From contig BFEA01000432.1 in NCBI GenBank assembly GCA_003427395.1, forward strand, positions 400,337-449,407: 49,071 nt of DNA, given 5' to 3'. Source of the DNA: Chara braunii (taxonomy: Eukaryota; Streptophyta; Charophyceae; Charales; Characeae). Shown one piece after another: positions 1-30,787 of the stretch. The position numbers were made by a program, and so were the translations under genes. The notes under the pieces were generated by a model. That model was not told the DNA's origin and ran no database searches. It was given only the letters and a program-made list of their open reading frames with translations. Within the stretch, counting starts at the first letter, position 1. The number at the start of each line of letters is the position of its first letter.

Positions 1-177
1 ACAAAACTAAAAAAAAAAAAAAAAACAGTTACACATCAACTTGCATTGGGGCGTATACCATTCACCCACATGTGGTGGGGGGTAGAATTGGTACTTTGAA
101 TCGTTTTCTGAAATTGGATGTGACAAAAAAAAAATTTGAAAATTTGAAAACCTGTTTCCTGCTTTCCGATTTGACAG

Positions 178-21378
<21,201 letters not shown>

Positions 21379-21398
21379 GGGATAGCCACCATCGTGAA

Positions 21399-21472
<74 letters not shown>

Positions 21473-21473
21473 N
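21379..21473 (+). repeat. PUS7 3' UTR start, (CT)n run and single-N contig join
   Basis: About 25 bp after the stop a CT microsatellite begins (21,402-21,472), then one N at 21,473. No polyadenylation site is visible before the join, so the 3' end of the gene is not captured. Confidence 0.9.
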
Positions 21474-21486
21474 ACAAAACACAAGC

Positions 21487-21537
21487 TCCATCTATTGGTG
21501 GGGAGCAACACCTGCTGGAAACCGGGTCCAGCGTCCC
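21487..21537 (-). repeat. LINE 3'-terminal hairpin module (copy M1)
   Basis: On the - strand it reads GGGACGCTGGACCCGGTTTC, then CAGCAGGTGTTGCTCCCC and CACCAATAGATGGA. The stem GCTGG/CCAGC encloses a 9-nt loop. A diverged partial copy follows at about 21,567-21,596. The identical copy at 25,065-25,115 is followed (- strand) by an A tail (T run 25,030-25,049). Confidence 0.8.
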
Positions 21538-21742
21538 ATAGATACAACCATATCCTCACAAATTGGCACAAACTGGGAACCGGGCCCAACGTCCCATAAT
21601 GAGCACGTTCAGAAAAGTCATCAGAAGATTCCATGAAAATGAGACTAGAAACCTACTAAGAGTTTTGGAGCTACTTCAGACCTTTTTTCTTTGCAAGGAA
21701 CTTCAGAGTTAGACTAGTGTCTTTTCCTTCAAAAAAATGTTT

Positions 21743-21857
21743 ACAAAAGAATGGGAGCGTCCTTCGGGAAATCCGTTAAAATTGGAACGATACAGAGACT
21801 GAAGATTAGCATGCCCCCTGTGCAAGGATGACACGCATAAAACAAAAAGAATGGGAG
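21743..21857 (+). pseudogene. U6 snRNA retropseudogene with target-site duplication
   Basis: The U6 body (21,759-21,842) starts GTCCTTCGGG and includes AAAATTGGAACGATACAGAG, GAAGATTAGCATG and GCAAGGATGACACGCATAAA. It has a 4-bp insertion after CAGAGA and lacks the 3' end. Direct repeats CAAAAGAATGGGAG and CAAAAAGAATGGGAG flank it, as expected for target-primed insertion by a LINE. The second copy at 25,321-25,435 belongs to the assembly duplication. Confidence 0.85.
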
Positions 21858-21869
21858 CAATGCTGCCCC

Positions 21870-21942
21870 GACCCCCAAAAGTTGTGGCCGCAAAAGAGCC
21901 GCATATTTGTTCTTCAAGCGGGGAAAGGTACTGGTGGTCTAA
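21870..21942. mobile_element. Right-terminal fragment of a TTAA-type palindromic MITE
   Basis: CCCCGACCCCCAAAAGTTGTGGCC... to GGTACTGGTGGTCTAAG matches the right third of the MITE at 24,777-24,980, and both are followed by GATCTTGATT(C/T)GCCCATATTG. The left terminus is missing, replaced by the U6 insertion region. Confidence 0.7.
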
Positions 21943-21969
21943 GATCTTGATTTGCCCATATTGCTGCTG

Positions 21970-21971
<2 letters not shown>

Positions 21972-22002
<31 letters not shown>

Positions 22003-22120
22003 ACGACTCTCCGGGCCCCACGAAGAGAGGTGATAGGAGCATCCCCTCTTGATAGTCCTGATTGATCACTGCATCTATTGGTGGGGAGCTGCACCTGGTC
22101 TGGAAACTGAGTCCAGCGTC
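21972..22120 (-). repeat. LINE 3'-terminal double-hairpin module (copy M2) with A tail
   Basis: Read on the - strand: hairpin-1 element GACGCTGGACTCAGTTTCCA (22,120 down), CTCCCCACCAATAGATG, then AGAGG...CCTCT enclosing TGCTCCTATCA (hairpin 2, about 22,022-22,050). A run of 30 A follows (T run 21,972-22,001). Duplicate at 25,550-25,698. Confidence 0.8.
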
Positions 22121-22432
22121 TGATTTGGAACATTTTGAACATTTTGAGAAGTACTGAGAATGAGAATCTGAAAAAAAGGGCGTAGCTGCGCGGACCTCTT
22201 CACCCAAAGTTGGGTGCCTAAACCATCTATCCAAACAAGCCCAATATGGTGGCTACTGCTGAGTGCTGTCATTTCCTTCTCAATCTGATTCCCCTATCCC
22301 CTACCAGCTAGCTGGAACACAAGGGTGCTGTCATTTCCTTCTCAATCTGATTCCCTTACAAAAATAAGTGCAGCAATGGGGCCCCCTTGCCTCTCTGATC
22401 TCTGTACTGCTGAGGGACCTATTCTTTTCAAA

Positions 22433-22540
22433 GGGACGCTGCAGCAGTTTTCCAGCAGGCGGAGCTCCCCGCGCAAAACGATTGGAGCCATCACCCCACT
22501 GGGGAACCCACTCTTGAAGGGTGTTCTTATCACCTCGAAT
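22433..22540 (+). repeat. LINE 3'-terminal module, degenerate (copy M3)
   Basis: GGGACGCTGCAGCAGTTTTC, then CAGCAGGCGGAGCTCCCC; a later GTGTTCTTATCACC corresponds to the hairpin-2 loop. The first stem is broken (GCTGC against CCAGC). Duplicate at 26,011-26,118. Confidence 0.65.
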
Positions 22541-22878
22541 AGTCAGTTACTCACTGATGTTTGTGTGCGGGGGCTGGGGGGGACTCCATGCTGAGGGGGA
22601 GTCCATGCTGAGTATACAAAAGCATTACAGATGAAAGAGTGGCCTACAGACCCGAATTATCAATAACAGTTCCGACTCTCGACCCCGAACTCAGACCCCG
22701 AAAGCGAGGTGGGGGAGACAGCTCAACGCTGGAATGGATAGTCTTTAGGCACGTCAGATAGTTCGAAAAGGGGGGGGGGGGGGGGGGGAAGGGAGGAGAA
22801 AAGAAAAGTAATAAGCCCCCGGGGGGGGGGGGGGGGGGGGGAGAGGAGACCAGGCGGGCTAAATATGCAGCATACAAC

Positions 22879-22909
22879 CTGTCTCTTATACACATCTAGA
22901 TGTGTATAA
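22879..22909. other. Nextera mate-pair junction adapter remnant (library artefact)
   Basis: CTGTCTCTTATACACATCT (22,879-22,897) is the 19-bp Tn5 mosaic end. It is followed directly by AGATGTGTATAA, the start of the inverted mosaic end. Together these are 31 of the 38 bases of the Nextera mate-pair circularisation junction. Translated on the - strand it yields the contamination signature MCIRDR. Confidence 0.95.
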
Positions 22910-23105
22910 ATGACTACTTCAACCCCCCCGACCTCGATTTCTTATTGGGCTAAGTGGGCTGGAGTGAAAGTGAAAACCCTAGATGACTACTTCACCGCCC
23001 CCACTGCGGATTTCTTATTGGGCTGAATTTGCTAGAGTGAAAGTGAAGCCCCCACTGGATGACTTCTTCACCCCCCCACAGCAGTTTCTTATTGACCCTG
23101 GTGGG
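22910..23105 (+). repeat. Approximately 72-bp tandem repeat, three units
   Basis: Units begin ATGACTACTTCA (22,910; 22,983) and ATGACTTCTTCA (23,058). They share CCCCCC, TTTCTTATTG, GGCT and GAGTGAAAGTGAA. The first unit starts exactly at the adapter junction. Confidence 0.8.
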
Positions 23106-23157
23106 GTAAAACCACGCTCACCACACGCGTCTCACAGCCACACAACCACAACCGTGG

Positions 23158-23321
23158 CCAAAGAGCTTTGTGGATAGACTCAGAGAGCGTGTGCTGTGGG
23201 TCTCACTCCCAAAGCCTTTTGTCCCATGGCATATGGTTCTGGGATATGTACCTTGGGAGGAAAGACCGCGAGGGTGAGACCCACAGCACTTGCTGTCTGA
23301 GTCTAGTCTATGGTTTGGCTG
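23158..23321. repeat. Foldback element, about 48-bp arms
   Basis: The left arm includes GACTCAGA and TGTGCTGTGGGTCTCAC (to 23,206). The right arm, GTGAGACCCACAGCAC then TCTGAGTC (23,274-23,303), is its reverse complement with a short offset. Outer pairing (CCAAA...TTTGG) extends it. The centre is about 67 bp. Confidence 0.8.
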
Positions 23322-23338
23322 TGGACGAATCTGAAGAG

Positions 23339-23890
23339 ACGGGGAGCATTTTGGGTGAATCTGAAGGCAATCAGATTTTGCAGCTTGGTATGCCTTTTTT
23401 CCTTCTTTTTTTTTTTTCTCGGGTGTTTCTGATGTGACTCCCTGTGAGAGACGGGGAACAATTTAGTGCTTGCCAGCCCCTCACATTTCAGGGCAGTCTC
23501 ATGCTGGTCGCACTGCGACGCTGGACCTGTTTTCCAGCAGGTGCTGCTCGCCAATGGAACCGAGCAACCAACGACCCTAATAGGGGGGGCTGCTCGGATC
23601 ACCACCACCCCCTAGTAGATCAAGTGTGGGTTTAAAAGAAAAGAAAAGAAAAGAAAAGAAAAGAAGAGCACTTTCCAGAATGCATCTAACAGCACTTATG
23701 GAGCGCCATGGATGAATCTGAAGGCAATCATGTTTGGCGCTTAGTATGCCGTTTTCCTTCCCTTTTTTTTTTTATATATTAAAAACAAGGACGAAGAATC
23801 TCGCTGTTTCTGATCTGACTTCCCATTCCAGAGCAGTCTAGTGCCTGTCAGCCAGTGTCAGCCCCTTTCATTTCAGGGCATTCTTACACA
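23339..23890 (+). repeat. Two diverged direct copies of an approximately 180-bp segment
   Basis: GAATCTGAAGGCAATCA...TATGCC-TTTTCCTTC...CATTTCAGGGCA occurs at 23,358-23,496 and again at about 23,713-23,885. Both copies lead into a LINE-tail module (M4 at 23,515, M5 at 23,912), in opposite orientations. Confidence 0.6.
23515..23666 (+). repeat. LINE 3'-terminal double-hairpin module (copy M4) with AAAAG tail
   Basis: Hairpin 1 is GCTGGACCTGTTTTCCAGC, followed by AGGTGCTGCTCGCCAATGG. Hairpin 2 (23,577-23,618) pairs CTAATAGGGGG with CCCCCTAGTAG (one mismatch) around a CTGCTCGGATCA loop. The tail is (AAAAG)n at 23,636-23,666. Confidence 0.85.
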
Positions 23891-23911
23891 GCTCTCTCTC
23901 TCCAACCAGCG

Positions 23912-23965
23912 ACTCCAGTCTATTAGTGGGGAGTGACACTTGCTGGAAACCGGGTCCAGCGTCCC
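23912..23965 (-). repeat. LINE 3'-terminal hairpin module (copy M5)
   Basis: On the - strand: GGGACGCTGGACCCGGTTTC, CAGCAAGTGTCACTCCCC, ACTAATAGACTGGA. Hairpin 1 is intact; hairpin 2 and the tail are not visible. Confidence 0.75.
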
Positions 23966-24398
23966 ATGAACTACTCAGCCCACCTTTTCAGCTTGGCTGG
24001 GTGATATGACCCCACACAACCCTATTGATGCCGCTACACCCTCATTGCGTTAATTCCTTCATAGCTGTGAGGAATCTCCACAGTACACAAAGGTGGGTGG
24101 AGTAGGGAAACATCTATGCAGGATCTGCCACGGAAATTGCTCTATGGGATGTGCACATGAGGTGGGTGTAGGGTCCCCACGTAAAATTGGTGAAATCTCC
24201 GTGCTGCAATCGTGAGCCCCTCACCCGTCCTTCCATTTTATCACTCCCTGTGAGGGAGAGTCACCATATGGCAGAGGCCCTATTGCGGTAGTATTGCCCT
24301 GTTCGACACAGGGGATCCATCAGCAGCAGCTTCCACTTGGCCTGGCTGACTGGTTCGGCCCCCGTCTCGTCCTTGGGTGGCCTTGGTATGGTCCAGTG

Positions 24399-24462
24399 CG
24401 TTTGTTTGTTTGTTTGTTTGTTTGTTTGTTTGTTTGTTTGTTTGTTTGTTTGTTTGTTTGTT
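24399..24462 (+). repeat. (GTTT)n microsatellite
   Basis: About 16 perfect GTTT units. Confidence 0.97.
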
Positions 24463-24504
24463 TTTTCGTGCGGGGGTTGTTAAGTCACAGAGTAGTGTAT
24501 TTTC

Positions 24505-24702
24505 TTAAACCACCAGCACTTCCGAGCCACTTTTGCCTGGGGCTCCAACCGCCCTGAGCGCCCAAAACAAATGAATTGGTGCGGGCCTCGTTTTGGCTGG
24601 CGACACCAGCCATTTTGCTCCGGCTGCCGACCCCCGAAAGTTGCAGCAGCATGCAAGGCGAGTCGGAGAAAAATGGCTGGGAAACTTAGTGGTGGTGGTT
24701 TA
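24505..24702. mobile_element. TTAA-flanked palindromic MITE A (ACCACCAG termini)
   Basis: TTAA at 24,505 then ACCACCAGCAC; the right end is GTGGTGGT then TTAA (24,699-24,702). The TTAA is shared with the next element, so the two abut. TTAA targets are typical of piggyBac and Kolobok DNA transposons (inference). Confidence 0.75.
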
Positions 24703-24772
24703 AACCACCAGTACCTCGCCCAGCTATTGAAGCCGAGCCTGGAAATGCCCCGAGCACCTACTGGTGGTTTAA
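24699..24772. mobile_element. TTAA-flanked palindromic MITE B (74 bp, internally deleted)
   Basis: TTAA|ACCACCAGTACCTCGCCCAG ... CTACTGGTGGT|TTAA. It has the same termini as the neighbours with almost no interior. Confidence 0.8.
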
Positions 24773-24776
24773 ACTT

Positions 24777-24980
24777 CAAACCACCAGTACCTCGCCCAGC
24801 TATTGAATCCGAGCGAGAAAAAATGCCCTGTGCACCAAAAGGGCACAAACCTGCGCGGGCCTCGTTTTGGCTGGGGCCGGCAGGCATTTTGGCCCAGTAC
24901 CCCGCCCAACCCCCGGAAGTTGTGGCCGTAAACGAGCCGCGTATTTGTTCTTCAAGTTGGGAAAGGTACTGGTGGTGTAA
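24777..24980. mobile_element. TTAA-type palindromic MITE C
   Basis: It starts TCAA|ACCACCAGTACCTCGCCCAG five bases after MITE B and ends GGTACTGGTGGT|GTAA. The TTAA flanks are mutated. The interior includes GGCCTCGTTTTGGCTGG, also present in MITE A. Confidence 0.75.
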
Positions 24981-25051
24981 GATCTTGATTCGCCCATATT
25001 GCTGCTGCCAAGGGTTGCTAAGCCAGACTTTTTTTTTTTTTTTTTTTTTAC

Positions 25052-25547
25052 ACAAAACACAAGCTCCATCTATTGGTGGGGAGCAACACCTGCTGGAAAC
25101 CGGGTCCAGCGTCCCATAGATACAACCATATCCTCACAAATTGGCACAAACTGGGAACCGGGCCCAACGTCCCATAATGAGCACGTTCAGAAAAGTCATC
25201 AGAAGATTCCATGAAAATGAGACTAGAAACCTACTAAGAGTTTTGGAGCTACTTCAGACCTTTTTTCTTTGCAAGGAACTTCAGAGTTAGACTAGTGTCT
25301 TTTCCTTCAAAAAAATGTTTACAAAAGAATGGGAGCGTCCTTCGGGAAATCCGTTAAAATTGGAACGATACAGAGACTGAAGATTAGCATGCCCCCTGTG
25401 CAAGGATGACACGCATAAAACAAAAAGAATGGGAGCAATGCTGCCCCGACCCCCAAAAGTTGTGGCCGCAAAAGAGCCGCATATTTGTTCTTCAAGCGGG
25501 GAAAGGTACTGGTGGTCTAAGATCTTGATTTGCCCATATTGCTGCTG

Positions 25548-25580
<33 letters not shown>

Positions 25581-26572
25581 ACGACTCTCCGGGCCCCACG
25601 AAGAGAGGTGATAGGAGCATCCCCTCTTGATAGTCCTGATTGATCACTGCATCTATTGGTGGGGAGCTGCACCTGGTCTGGAAACTGAGTCCAGCGTCTG
25701 ATTTGGAACATTTTGAACATTTTGAGAAGTACTGAGAATGAGAATCTGAAAAAAAGGGCGTAGCTGCGCGGACCTCTTCACCCAAAGTTGGGTGCCTAAA
25801 CCATCTATCCAAACAAGCCCAATATGGTGGCTACTGCTGAGTGCTGTCATTTCCTTCTCAATCTGATTCCCCTATCCCCTACCAGCTAGCTGGAACACAA
25901 GGGTGCTGTCATTTCCTTCTCAATCTGATTCCCTTACAAAAATAAGTGCAGCAATGGGGCCCCCTTGCCTCTCTGATCTCTGTACTGCTGAGGGACCTAT
26001 TCTTTTCAAAGGGACGCTGCAGCAGTTTTCCAGCAGGCGGAGCTCCCCGCGCAAAACGATTGGAGCCATCACCCCACTGGGGAACCCACTCTTGAAGGGT
26101 GTTCTTATCACCTCGAATAGTCAGTTACTCACTGATGTTTGTGTGCGGGGGCTGGGGGGGACTCCATGCTGAGGGGGAGTCCATGCTGAGTATACAAAAG
26201 CATTACAGATGAAAGAGTGGCCTACAGACCCGAATTATCAATAACAGTTCCGACTCTCGACCCCGAACTCAGACCCCGAAAGCGAGGTGGGGGAGACAGC
26301 TCAACGCTGGAATGGATAGTCTTTAGGCACGTCAGATAGTTCGAAAAGGGGGGGGGGGGGGGGGGGAAGGGAGGAGAAAAGAAAAGTAATAAGCCCCCGG
26401 GGGGGGGGGGGGGGGGGGGAGAGGAGACCAGGCGGGCTAAATATGCAGCATACAACCTGTCTCTTATACACATCTAGATGTGTATAAATGACTACTTCAA
26501 CCCCCCCGACCTCGATTTCTTATTGGGCTAAGTGGGCTGGAGTGAAAGTGAAAACCCTAGATGACTACTTCA
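25052..26572. repeat. 1,521-bp block, second copy (ends at N 26,573)
   Basis: Repeats 21,474-22,994 exactly as far as compared, with the same U6 pseudogene, MITE fragment, modules M1-M3 and adapter. This copy is joined at its left to unique sequence (poly-T and GTTGCTAAGCCAGAC), so it is the better candidate for the real locus. Confidence 0.9.
26457..26487. other. Nextera mate-pair junction adapter remnant, second copy
   Basis: The same 31-base adapter remnant as at 22,879-22,909. The 42 bases before it (26,415-26,456) recur at 26,574-26,615 after the N, where they continue into LINE-like sequence instead of adapter. Confidence 0.95.
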
Positions 26573-26573
26573 N
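26573..26573. other. Single-N contig join with 42-bp overlapping flank
   Basis: 26,574-26,615 equals 26,415-26,456. The left contig end beyond 26,456 is adapter plus loop sequence; the right contig carries the genuine continuation. Confidence 0.9.
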
Positions 26574-26614
26574 GGGGGAGAGGAGACCAGGCGGGCTAAA
26601 TATGCAGCATACAA

Positions 26615-27835
26615 CACAGATGCCTGCCTCCCAACGAACGAGTGGCTGATGAGCCAAAGCTGGTGAGCCACATTCACCCCGAACAAAAAAAGGATGAGCC
26701 CTTCCGTGGCGTAAAGCCTGCCGAACAGGGTACCTCTCCCGGAAAATTCGAGAAACCATAGAACACATTTTTTTCCTGCAATGTCCTCGGGCGGTACTCA
26801 CACGGCGATGCTGGGAAAGAATACGGAGATCGTTGGGTGCAAGAGGGCGATTCTGCTCGGGGCCTGCCACCACCCCAGGCAGAAGCCTCCACCACGTTCA
26901 CCATGGATATGTTCAAACGGGAGAGAAAAGCGATAATTTGGGGCCCTCTGATGGACACGCTTCGTGAATGAGATGGAAGAGGAGAGGGAGTTGAAGGCGA
27001 AGAGGTCTCAGATCAGACACTGTTCGACAATTCGTAGTACAAACAGAGATCTTGGCACAATGGTGGCAAAAGCCAAGGGAAAGCTAGACATGTTCTCCAT
27101 GAAAGCAGACATTCAAAGAACAATAAAATTGAGTAAACACATTTAACAAAGATTGGCTTGGGGGAGGGGGGAGGGTCATAAGGGACGGATAGCATCAGTC
27201 GCATGGGGGGGAAGGGAGGGGGGAGACTCAGTCCCAGTTAAGAGAGACGAGAAGCTTACCTTCCACGATTGGATGAAGATCGACTCCGCTTTTTGCCAAT
27301 GCGCCCCCCATCTGATTTCCAGGACATGTTCCCCTCTTCACACAAGCCTTGGTGGAATTGCAGTGGTATGGGATAGGAGGGCCCGGGAGGGAAGTTGAAA
27401 CATGCACGCAACTTGGGGCGTAAAGGTTTGTTTTTTTTTTCCCCTTTTTTTTAATAACTTGGGGCGTAAAGTTGCGATTGTGGAAAGGAAGGTCAAGATG
27501 TCACAGTATACTATTAGACTTCTAGAAAACCAAAAGTCCAACTTTTTTGTATTACGGACTTACAGAATGGCAACTAGGTTAAGTATGTAACTATCACCTC
27601 CAGAAATGCTAAAGATCCAACAGTAGATAAGCATTCTGAGTAGTCAGCATCAATCTCTAGCTTATTATCTCAATCATCCTGAAGTGTTCCTGAAGTGTTT
27701 CTGAATCATCCCAAATTTTCATCATTAATCAATGTATTCCAATTATAAGGGGGACGCTGGGCCAGGTTCGCAGCACGTGCTGCTCCCCACGAATAGATAG
27801 GAGCTGTTTATTTTATTTTGTTTAAATAAAAAAAG
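26615..27835 (+). pseudogene. LINE ORF2 C-terminal remnant with 3' module (copy M6)
   Basis: Frame-broken matches to the zf-RVT end of plant LINE ORF2: ACLPTNEWLMSQSW at about 26,620-26,665, and ETIEHIFFLQCP then RRCWERIRRSL at about 26,750-26,835 (the His-x4-5-Cys of the zinc motif). Past this the frame decays. At 27,751-27,803 is a diverged 3' module (GGGACGCTGGGCCAGGTTCG, GTGCTGCTCCCCACGAATAG), then an A-rich tail near 27,826-27,835. Confidence 0.65.
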
Positions 27836-27935
27836 GTGCTTCCGGGGGGAAGGATAAAGCTGCTAGCTATGAAGGGTTAGACGAATCAAGAATAGCCCAA
27901 AAGGCTGAAGAGGCAGCACCCCGACCACCAATCAG

Positions 27936-27937
<2 letters not shown>

Positions 27938-27973
<36 letters not shown>

Positions 27974-30530
27974 CTGCAAAATATAATAGCGTGGGTGATA
28001 CGAGCATCCCCTCCTAGTAGATCTGCTTGGTCAGTCCATTTATGGGGAGCTGCACCTGCTCGAAACCGGGTCCAGCGTCCCTTAAATTACATATGAAAAA
28101 GTTTGAAGATAAGTGTTACTAATATACCATCAAAATGAAGAAAAAACACCTCTTCAGTCCGTCAGGACCACCAGATCTGACAATAACATACAAGCATCTT
28201 TCCTCTTGATATTCAATTCCCCCTCTCACCATACCATTGTAATTCAACTAAGGCTAATTCGGAAGGGGGAAATGGGTCTGAGAAAAACACTGGAGATCTG
28301 AGCAAGGCTCCTGGTTGAAGCTGGAACCAGTTCCGGAATATGAGCTGAAAGTCCCTTTTGAAGGACCTTTCATCCCCGTCTTTCCCTGGTCATATCACTT
28401 CACCCAAGCCCCCTGCTGCAGATCCCTCCAGCCAGTCCTTTTCAAATTGTCGGATTGCATATTGAGTATCTTTCTTCTGCTGGAATTTGCCTAGTTTAGA
28501 TGAAAGAATTGAGCAACGATATCTAATTCCTGTTTGTACAAAATTAACAATCAGCTCCCTTTATTCTGCTCCTTCCAGCCCCACTCCCTCTCTCTCCCTG
28601 ACACAACGTTTATACCATAGTGTCCATACCGTTGCCTTGCGACCTATCTCCAAAAAAAATTGTCGGAAGATAGACAATGGCAATCCCTGGGGAACCCAGT
28701 GACCCAAGGGAATGACTTTCCAATCCCAGGGCCAATCAATTCCTGTTAGACCCGTCCAGATACAATCTCATCTTCTCCATAGCAGTACTGATCCAGAACA
28801 TTGCATAAATATATGCTCAATAGTTTCTCTGAATTTTCTACTAGGAAAAGCTAGAAGTCAGGATTTGCACCATGGCGTAGCCAGTCCTCTCTGTTCCAGT
28901 GTTGAACGATCTATCAACCAATCATTTGTAGACGGACACCGATGTCCTATCTGCCAGTGTAAAGAGGCAAATTTTACAGGCCGCTGTTTGAGATTTTTGA
29001 AAAATTTGATGTGTTTAATCGGATTATTCTCAATGTTAAACCACCAGTACTTTGCCCAGCTATCGATGTTGAGCCTGGAATGCCCCTGCGTGCCAATTTT
29101 CGCCGAAGCGCTGGGGTACCGTTTCAATTTTTTTTTGGCTGGCGCTTCCAGCGATTGTTGTCCAGTACCCCGAAGCCCTAAAGGCGCGGTGCGTTAACGG
29201 GAAAACGCCGCGGCCGCTAGCTGGGCCAAGTACTGGTGGTTTAAGATGCCTGGCCCATCTTTCATGCAAGATTGTCACAATGTTCACTTTTGGGCGAAAA
29301 AGGTGATAGGCTGCTTTAACTGTCAGTGAATGAAGATGCTTGGGTTCCCCTCTGTTGCTAGTCTTCCGGACCCATTCATCTCGATCTATTGGAAGTTCCG
29401 GAATGGGGCGCACAGGATGAAAGACCCTCCAGCCTCTGATGGAGGATACATACATTACTCCGAGTCGTATCCTATAAATGTGGTCAAAAGGAAAGAAAGA
29501 TACCTTGTTCTCAGAGGATGCAATAAGATAGTGATCCCTCTTGATTACCATAAGACTGACCAATACTCCATCTTCTCGTGTGTGGATCACCTGACCTACT
29601 TCCATCATTATCTAATATCCTTACCACCCAATCTCTCTCCTTCAAAATGATGCCTTTTCTTAATGTGCGTACCCACGCCAAGGGAATATAAAAAATAATC
29701 TGATCCAATGAATTAGAGAGTTAGTGAGCATACATGAGAGTCTCTCTCAGCTGATCCACTGTTTACCAGTTTCTCCTACTCGTATCCGATATGTCCTTTA
29801 TTCTTATCACTCTCCTTGTCACCCATAATGACCAAGGTGTATCCGAGCTATTAAAAATACATCCATTCTGGTTCGTGATCCATCGATTCCCGAAAGAGGT
29901 TGCCGAAGCACTTCCTGATAACAGGAGGGAAAACGTATATTAGGAAGCAGCAGGTGGCACTATATTTTCTGAGAAGAGACACCCAAAAGTTGTCAAGGAT
30001 CAGATCGTTCCGGACTTCCCCTCGGAATGCTCCAAAAACGGTCCTCGATCCATGTTAGGGGGTGAGAAGTCTTTGTTGATGAGGGAGCTAACCTTTTGAT
30101 CTGCTCAAGGGCCAGGGCTTGCCAAGGACTGTCCGCGACCAGAATTAGTTTTATGATTCATTGAAGAGAGAGAGCTTGACATTGGAGTGTGGGATCCAAC
30201 ACTCCTAAACCTCCCCTCGACTTAGGCTGCATACCAGAGAGCCAAGCTGCTCGTGGAATAACCTTATCCTGCTCATGATTACCTTTCCATAGAAAGGCAG
30301 ATACCTGTCTTGGAAGGATTTTAGTGCGTGATCGACTTACAGGCCAGAGTGCCAACTTATACCACATAGAAGCAAGGATAACGTTATTTATAGTCAATGC
30401 TACTACCAGCATGATCAACATCAACATACAGTTATAAAAGTCATATCGATTGGCCACAGACATGCTTAGACAGTTGAAGACACTGCAGGCAGTCACCGTT
30501 ATTCACAGGCAGTTCTAGACAACAATACTC
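27938..30530 (-). pseudogene. 5'-truncated LINE on the - strand, ORF2 decayed, 3' module M7 and poly-A
   Basis: Reading from 30,496 down: an RT thumb-like region with FLWKGNHEQDKVIPRAAW and SRGGLGVLD, a later segment DWVVRILD, then SLTVKAAYHLFRP and TILHERWAR, and after a MITE insertion LHWQIGHRCPSTNDWLIDRS and TLEQRGL. These parallel, in order, the intact-looking LINE at 44,333-46,776. The frame is broken many times. The 3' end has hairpin-1 sequence at 28,051-28,082, hairpin-2 loop GATGCTCGTATCACC at about 27,991-28,020, and 32 A (T run 27,938-27,969). Confidence 0.8.
29036..29244. mobile_element. TTAA-flanked palindromic MITE D inserted in LINE
   Basis: TTAA (29,036-29,039) then ACCACCAGTACTTTGCCCAG; the right end is GGGCCAAGTACTGGTGGT then TTAA (29,241-29,244). 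LINE coding resumes on both sides (TILHERWAR before, LHWQIGHRC after, on the - strand), which proves insertion. The family is the same as at 24,505-24,980. Confidence 0.88.
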
Positions 30531-30573
30531 AGTCATACTCAATCACCCTTACTTTGTTCCGTAATAATAATGG

Positions 30574-30740
30574 TACCCTGAACCCATGTTCCAGCAGGTG
30601 CAGCTCCCCATCAATAGATGGAACCTCGCAAAAGGGGCCCACAAAAGGGGGGGATGCTCTTATCACCCTGTTAAGTGAAACCCCGCATGAAGTAAAAACA
30701 ACGAAAAGAAGGGGATACAAAAGGATGAGACCAGTGTGCT
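30574..30740 (+). repeat. LINE 3'-terminal module (copy M8) with A-rich tail
   Basis: CCTGAACCCATGTTCCAGCA, GGTGCAGCTCCCC, ATCAATAGATGGA, then GATGCTCTTATCACC (hairpin-2 loop) and an A-rich tail (30,691-30,722). It faces the - strand LINE head-to-tail. Confidence 0.7.
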
Positions 30741-30787
30741 TTGTCCAAATCGCTTAGGAGATGGGTGCATCTGGGGTGGAAGAGGAC

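Larger units (their letters stand above)
21474..22994. repeat. 1,521-bp block, first copy (duplicate of 25,052-26,572)
   Basis: It is identical as far as I can compare with 25,052-26,572 at a constant offset of 3,578, including homopolymers and an embedded Nextera adapter. It begins right after the N at 21,473. The second copy stops at the N at 26,573. Most likely an assembly duplication rather than a biological one. Confidence 0.9.

Noticed and set aside
22644-22895. An 83-codon protein starting MCIRDR (also at 26,222-26,473)
   Set aside because: Its N-terminus is translated Nextera adapter and the rest is poly-G/poly-Pro composition.
21474-26572. A 3.6-kb tandem segmental duplication carrying duplicated U6 genes and ORFs
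   Set aside because: Both copies include the same sequencing adapter and one ends at an N with a contradictory continuation, so this is an assembly loop.
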